Assembly: GCA_002356455.1 (NCBI GenBank)
Contig: AP017968.1
Span: 2,108,001 to 2,172,000 of the forward strand
Reading direction: 5' to 3'
DNA from: Fusobacterium varium
GTDB taxonomy: Bacteria; Fusobacteriota; Fusobacteriia; Fusobacteriales; Fusobacteriaceae
Length of the DNA stretch: 64,000 nucleotides
The notes under the pieces: generated by a model
Told to the model about the DNA's origin: nothing
Database searches by the model: none
Seen by the model: the letters and a program-made list of their open reading frames with translations, nothing else
Part shown: positions 61,054 to 64,000 of the stretch, one piece after another
How the letters are laid out: each line of letters starts with the position of its first letter
How positions within the stretch are numbered: the first letter of the stretch is position 1
Position numbers and translations under genes: made by a program

Positions 61054-61785
61054 ATGAAGAGATACTTTATTATAGCACTTCTATTACATGGAATACTCTT
61101 TCTGCAATTGAGTCTTCCTACTGTTACAAAAGATTTAGATAACAAAGAGAATTTATTGAAGCAAAGTGTTCCAGTTACTTTTACTCAAGTGAGTAATGCT
61201 GCCCCTGTAGCTGCTGCAGCTCCTCAGCCTGTTGCAGAAACACCTAAGCCCAAAAAAATCCCTAAAAAAGAAATTCCAAAGTCTGAGGTACCTAAACCTG
61301 TTCCAAAGAAAACAATACCTAAAAAAACTGAACCTAAAAAAGAAACAACTAAAGAACCTGAAACAGAAATAAAAGAAACTCCAAAAGTTGCGGAAACTAC
61401 AGCTAGTGGTAACTCTGGCCACAGTTCTAGTGGTGCTTCTATGCCTGGTATAGACAGTTTGTTTACAGCTAATGCTGATGGAACTTATAATGCAGTATCT
61501 AATCATGGGATAAAATATAAAATAGTTAAAGAAATAACTCCTGCATATCCTAAGCAAGCTGAAAATATCAGATACAGGAAAAAAGTAATGGTAAAAGCAA
61601 AATTTTTAGTAGATCAATCAGGTAATGTAAAAAATATTTCTATTATCAATTCACATAGTAAGCTAGGATTTGACCAGGCTGTGATAGACGCTCTAGGAAA
61701 ATGGAAGTTTTCACCAATTGTATATAATGGAAAAGTTATAAGCGTTTATTTCCAAAAAGAATTTATTTTTGAACCAAAATCATAG
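61054..61785 (+). CDS. tonB: TonB energy-transducing protein
   Basis: This 243-residue protein has an N-terminal membrane anchor (ALLLHGILFLQLSLP). A periplasmic Pro/Lys-rich rod (about 65-115, repeats of PKK, PKP and EPKK) follows. After a Ser/Gly-rich stretch comes the TonB C-terminal domain (from ITPAYPKQAENIRYRKKV to the end). The domain has a KAKFLVDQSGNVKNISI strand pair and a WKFSP motif. It spans the periplasm and works the receptor coded at 55925-57955. AAGAGG precedes ATG. A terminator begins 18 bases after the stop. Confidence 0.92.
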   Translation: MKRYFIIALLLHGILFLQLSLPTVTKDLDNKENLLKQSVPVTFTQVSNAAPVAAAAPQPVAETPKPKKIPKKEIPKSEVPKPVPKKTIPKKTEPKKETTKEPETEIKETPKVAETTASGNSGHSSSGASMPGIDSLFTANADGTYNAVSNHGIKYKIVKEITPAYPKQAENIRYRKKVMVKAKFLVDQSGNVKNISIINSHSKLGFDQAVIDALGKWKFSPIVYNGKVISVYFQKEFIFEPKS

Positions 61786-61802
61786 AACTATGTAAAAAAA
61801 TT

Positions 61803-61852
61803 AAGTTTTAGAATTTCAAGATTTATATTCAAGAAGTTCTAAAACTTTTTTA
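61803..61852 (+). terminator. Terminator of the flavodoxin-exbBD-tonB operon
   Basis: AAGTTTTAGAA pairs perfectly with TTCTAAAACTT around a 23-base loop and is followed by a T run. Confidence 0.85.
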
Positions 61853-61980
61853 TTTAATAGATATATCTATATCTTAATTCTAATACTTATTTTTTCTATT
61901 GATATATCTCAAATAACTATATTCTTTGAAATTACAACGCTGTATCTTTTCAAAATCTAATTATCTCTTAATATATAAAA

Positions 61981-62013
61981 AAAAATGGTGCAGTTCCCTA
62001 CACCATTTTTTAA
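61981..62013 (-). terminator. Terminator of the PTS EIICB gene
   Basis: AATGGTG pairs with CACCATT around a ten-base loop; on the minus strand it is followed by a T run (the A run at the left edge). It starts 15 bases after the gene's stop. Confidence 0.82.
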
Positions 62014-62028
62014 TTTATCTTTTTAATT

Positions 62029-63480
62029 TTATACCAATTTCTTTAATTCTGTTGCAACGAACTCAACTTCTGGTCCAACTATTACTTGAACAGCTGTTTT
62101 ACTTGGTTTCAATACACCAGGAACCAGTTTTTTAATTTCTCCTTCTTTTACTACAGAGCTATCTGCTACATCAAGTCTTAATCTAGTAGTACAGTAATCA
62201 ATATTGATTATATTAGCTTTTCCACCTAAAAGTGGTAATAGTGCTGTCGCTAATTCAGTATTTGAAGTAACTTTTGATGTTGCTGTTTCTTCTGCTGTAT
62301 CGTCATCTTCTCTCCCAGGAGTTTTAAGGTTGAATTTTTCAATAGCAAATTTAAATACTACATAGTAGATTACAAAGAATACAAGTCCTTGTATTATAAG
62401 CATATACCAACCTTGAGCAAGTGGATTTCTTGTTGAAAGAACCAAGTCAATAAATCCAGCTGAGAATCCAAATCCAGCCATCCAATGCATAGAAGCTGCA
62501 ATGAATACTGATATTCCAGTTAATACTGCGTGAACTAAGTATAATGCAGGAGCAACGAACATGAATGCAAATTCAATTGGTTCTGTAACTCCAGTAAAGA
62601 AACTTGCAAATCCAGCAGCTAACATGATAGAAGATATTTTAGCTCTGTTTTGAGGTTTTGCAGTTCTGACAAATGCAAGACAAGCTCCCAGTAATCCAAA
62701 CATCATGATTGGGAAAAATCCAGCTTGATACATTCCAGTTTTTCCTATTACAGCAGTTCCTTCAGCTATTGATTTTGCTCCACCTAAGAAGTTTGGAATA
62801 TCATTTATTCCAGCAACGTCAAACCAGAATACTGAGTTTAATGCATGGTGTAATCCAACAGGTATTAATAATCTGTTGAAGAATCCATATATTCCAGCTC
62901 CAACTGGTCCTAATTTACTGATTCCTTCTCCAAATGATACAAGTCCAGAATAAACTGCTGGCCAGATATACATAAGTATGAAAGAAACAAGCATCATAAC
63001 AAATGATGAAATAATTGGAACAAGTCTTTTTCCACTAAAGAAAGATAAGAATTTAGGCAGTTCTACTTCACTGAATTTATTATAAAGTGCTGAAGATATA
63101 ACTCCACAAAGAATACCAGTAAATTGGTTATTTATTTTAGCAAATCCAGCAGGAACTTCATTAGCTGGAATTCCTTTAATCATTCCTACCGCACCTGGAG
63201 ATAATAAAGTAGTTACAACCAAGAAAGAAACTAATCCAGCAAGAGCTGCTGATCCATTTTTATCCTTAGACATACCAAAAGCTACACCAATAGCAAACAG
63301 AATAGGCATATTATCAATTATTGCCCCTCCTGATTTAATAAAGAAAGCTGCTAGTACACTTTCTCCTCCCCATCCTACAGGGTCAATCCAATATCCTAAA
63401 CCTAACAATATTGCCGCTGCAGGTAAAACAGCAACTGGCACCATAAGTGCTTTACCTATTTTTTGTAGATAACTAAACAT
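62029..63480 (-). CDS. nagE: PTS EIICB for GlcNAc/glucose
   Basis: This 483-residue transporter has a EIIC membrane domain (residues 1 to about 385, with GLHHALNSVFWFDVAGINDI, quoted in full, and FFTGVTEPIEFAFMF) and a EIIB domain at the C terminus. The phosphorylated Cys is Cys430 in IDYCTTRLRL. The features of the EIIC domain favour N-acetylglucosamine over glucose, but this is by eye. There is no fused EIIA, so a separate one must supply phosphate. AGGGAGG precedes the ATG. It is transcribed alone. Confidence 0.87.
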   Translation of the reverse strand: MFSYLQKIGKALMVPVAVLPAAAILLGLGYWIDPVGWGGESVLAAFFIKSGGAIIDNMPILFAIGVAFGMSKDKNGSAALAGLVSFLVVTTLLSPGAVGMIKGIPANEVPAGFAKINNQFTGILCGVISSALYNKFSEVELPKFLSFFSGKRLVPIISSFVMMLVSFILMYIWPAVYSGLVSFGEGISKLGPVGAGIYGFFNRLLIPVGLHHALNSVFWFDVAGINDIPNFLGGAKSIAEGTAVIGKTGMYQAGFFPIMMFGLLGACLAFVRTAKPQNRAKISSIMLAAGFASFFTGVTEPIEFAFMFVAPALYLVHAVLTGISVFIAASMHWMAGFGFSAGFIDLVLSTRNPLAQGWYMLIIQGLVFFVIYYVVFKFAIEKFNLKTPGREDDDTAEETATSKVTSNTELATALLPLLGGKANIINIDYCTTRLRLDVADSSVVKEGEIKKLVPGVLKPSKTAVQVIVGPEVEFVATELKKLV

Positions 63481-63562
63481 AACTTTCCCTCCTTATAATT
63501 ATTTTTTAAATTTTTTTTTAGTTCTTTTTCCTTAGTTAAGAATTTATAATTCATTTGATTTC

Positions 63563-63571
63563 ATTATAGCA
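63563..63571 (-). promoter_or_regulatory. Extended -10 for the EIICB gene
   Basis: On the minus strand TGCTATAAT stands about 85 bases before the start codon; no clear -35 is seen. The remaining gap to 63840 is AT-rich, with a TATAAT near 63810 that could serve the next gene. Confidence 0.45.
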
Positions 63572-63840
63572 TAATAAAAAAATTATTTCTACTAGATTTT
63601 AAAAAAACAAGTGTTCTTTTTCAGTGTCAATTATATTGAATAAAATACATTTAGTTTCTTATGTTTAATATCATCCTTTTATTACTCTATATTATCTATT
63701 TTATATATTGTACTGTAATTTTTTCTTTCTTCCTTTAAATAGCCATGAATTTTTTTTTCAAAATAATAAAGGAAATCGATTTTAAAGAATAATATATTAT
63801 ATAGAGATACTATAATTTAGAATTAATTTTAGGAGGTAAC

Positions 63841-64000
63841 ATGAAAAAAATAATAACATTAATCGGAACTATGCTTATAACTATTTCAGCTTTCTCTGCA
63901 TCTGTCACAGATTTTGAAACTCAAATGAAATCTTTGGAAAAAGAATATCAGCTTCTTCTAAAAAAGGAAGATCAGAGATATGTTCAGGAAAAGCAAATAG
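63841..64000 (+). CDS. FadA-like adhesin, 5' part only
   Basis: The frame begins at ATG 63841 behind AGGAGGTAAC and runs off the window after 53 codons. The visible product has a signal peptide (KKIITLIGTMLITISAFSAS) and the start of a helical coiled coil: FETQMKSLEKEYQLLL followed by KEDQRYVQEKQ. Order and spacing match FadA, the Fusobacterium adhesin (cleaved signal, then LdaEYQ-like and EE-RF-like heptads). The downstream part is not seen, so the class within the family is open. Confidence 0.75.
   Translation, partial: MKKIITLIGTMLITISAFSASVTDFETQMKSLEKEYQLLLKKEDQRYVQEKQI

Overview
The window looks like chromosome of a Gram-negative, low-GC anaerobe of the Fusobacteriaceae. An F. varium/F. 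ulcerans-like species is my inference. The base composition is very AT-rich. There is an outer-membrane autotransporter, a TonB receptor with ExbB/ExbD/TonB, the start of a FadA-like adhesin at the right edge, and an anaerobic haem-degradation pair (radical-SAM HmuW/ChuW type plus a HmuF-type flavodoxin) of the kind described in Fusobacterium. No tRNA, rRNA or CRISPR array was seen.

Layout, left to right. 0-7.4 kb: a gamma-Glu-GABA hydrolase-like amidotransferase, two small unknown genes, then a purine module made of a guanine-class riboswitch, an NCS2 purine permease and a three-subunit xanthine dehydrogenase-type molybdenum hydroxylase. 7.4-12.5 kb: a gene-poor, very AT-rich accessory patch with two lipoproteins and a head-to-tail tandem of a 1,438-bp IS91-like element. 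The element's transposase carries the same in-frame UGA in both copies, and the pair sits against the terminator of the next gene. 12.5-17.1 kb: an SDR dehydrogenase and shikimate kinase facing asparaginase and aspartase, which would together turn asparagine into fumarate and two ammonia. 17.1-22.2 kb: a sulfatase, a sodium-solute symporter and a ROK repressor. 22.3-29.7 kb: a MoxR/DUF58/Bat (aerotolerance-type) operon whose TPR member has a long Gln/Asn/Asp/Lys tandem repeat. 30-32.6 kb: cytosine permease and deaminase (codBA). 32.9-44.8 kb: mostly housekeeping and accessory single genes: three GNAT acetyltransferases, a chloramphenicol acetyltransferase-like enzyme, aminopeptidase P, a YdcF protein, the autotransporter, an EF-G paralogue, a SEC-C protein, small exported proteins and an alanine racemase.

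44.7-61.8 kb is the iron/haem end. It has an amino-acid binding lipoprotein behind a structured attenuator leader, a paired ABC exporter of the Irt/YbtPQ type, a PLP decarboxylase, the wreck of an ABM-domain monooxygenase, a stand-alone MGMT domain, an AraC regulator and a YbaN protein. These are followed by two divergent haem units. One runs left (HmuW, TonB receptor, permease, ATPase, binding protein) and the other runs right (flavodoxin, ExbB, ExbD, TonB). Together they could bring haem across both membranes, energise the receptor, open the ring without oxygen and reduce the product. 62-64 kb: a GlcNAc/glucose-type PTS EIICB and the 5' end of the FadA-like gene.

All function calls come from reading motifs by eye. 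No database search or folding program was run. The most unusual items are the conserved UGA in the tandem IS91-like elements, the structured leader in front of the amino-acid binding protein, the haem module with a cysteine-rich ExbB, and the two-level repeat in the Bat TPR gene.
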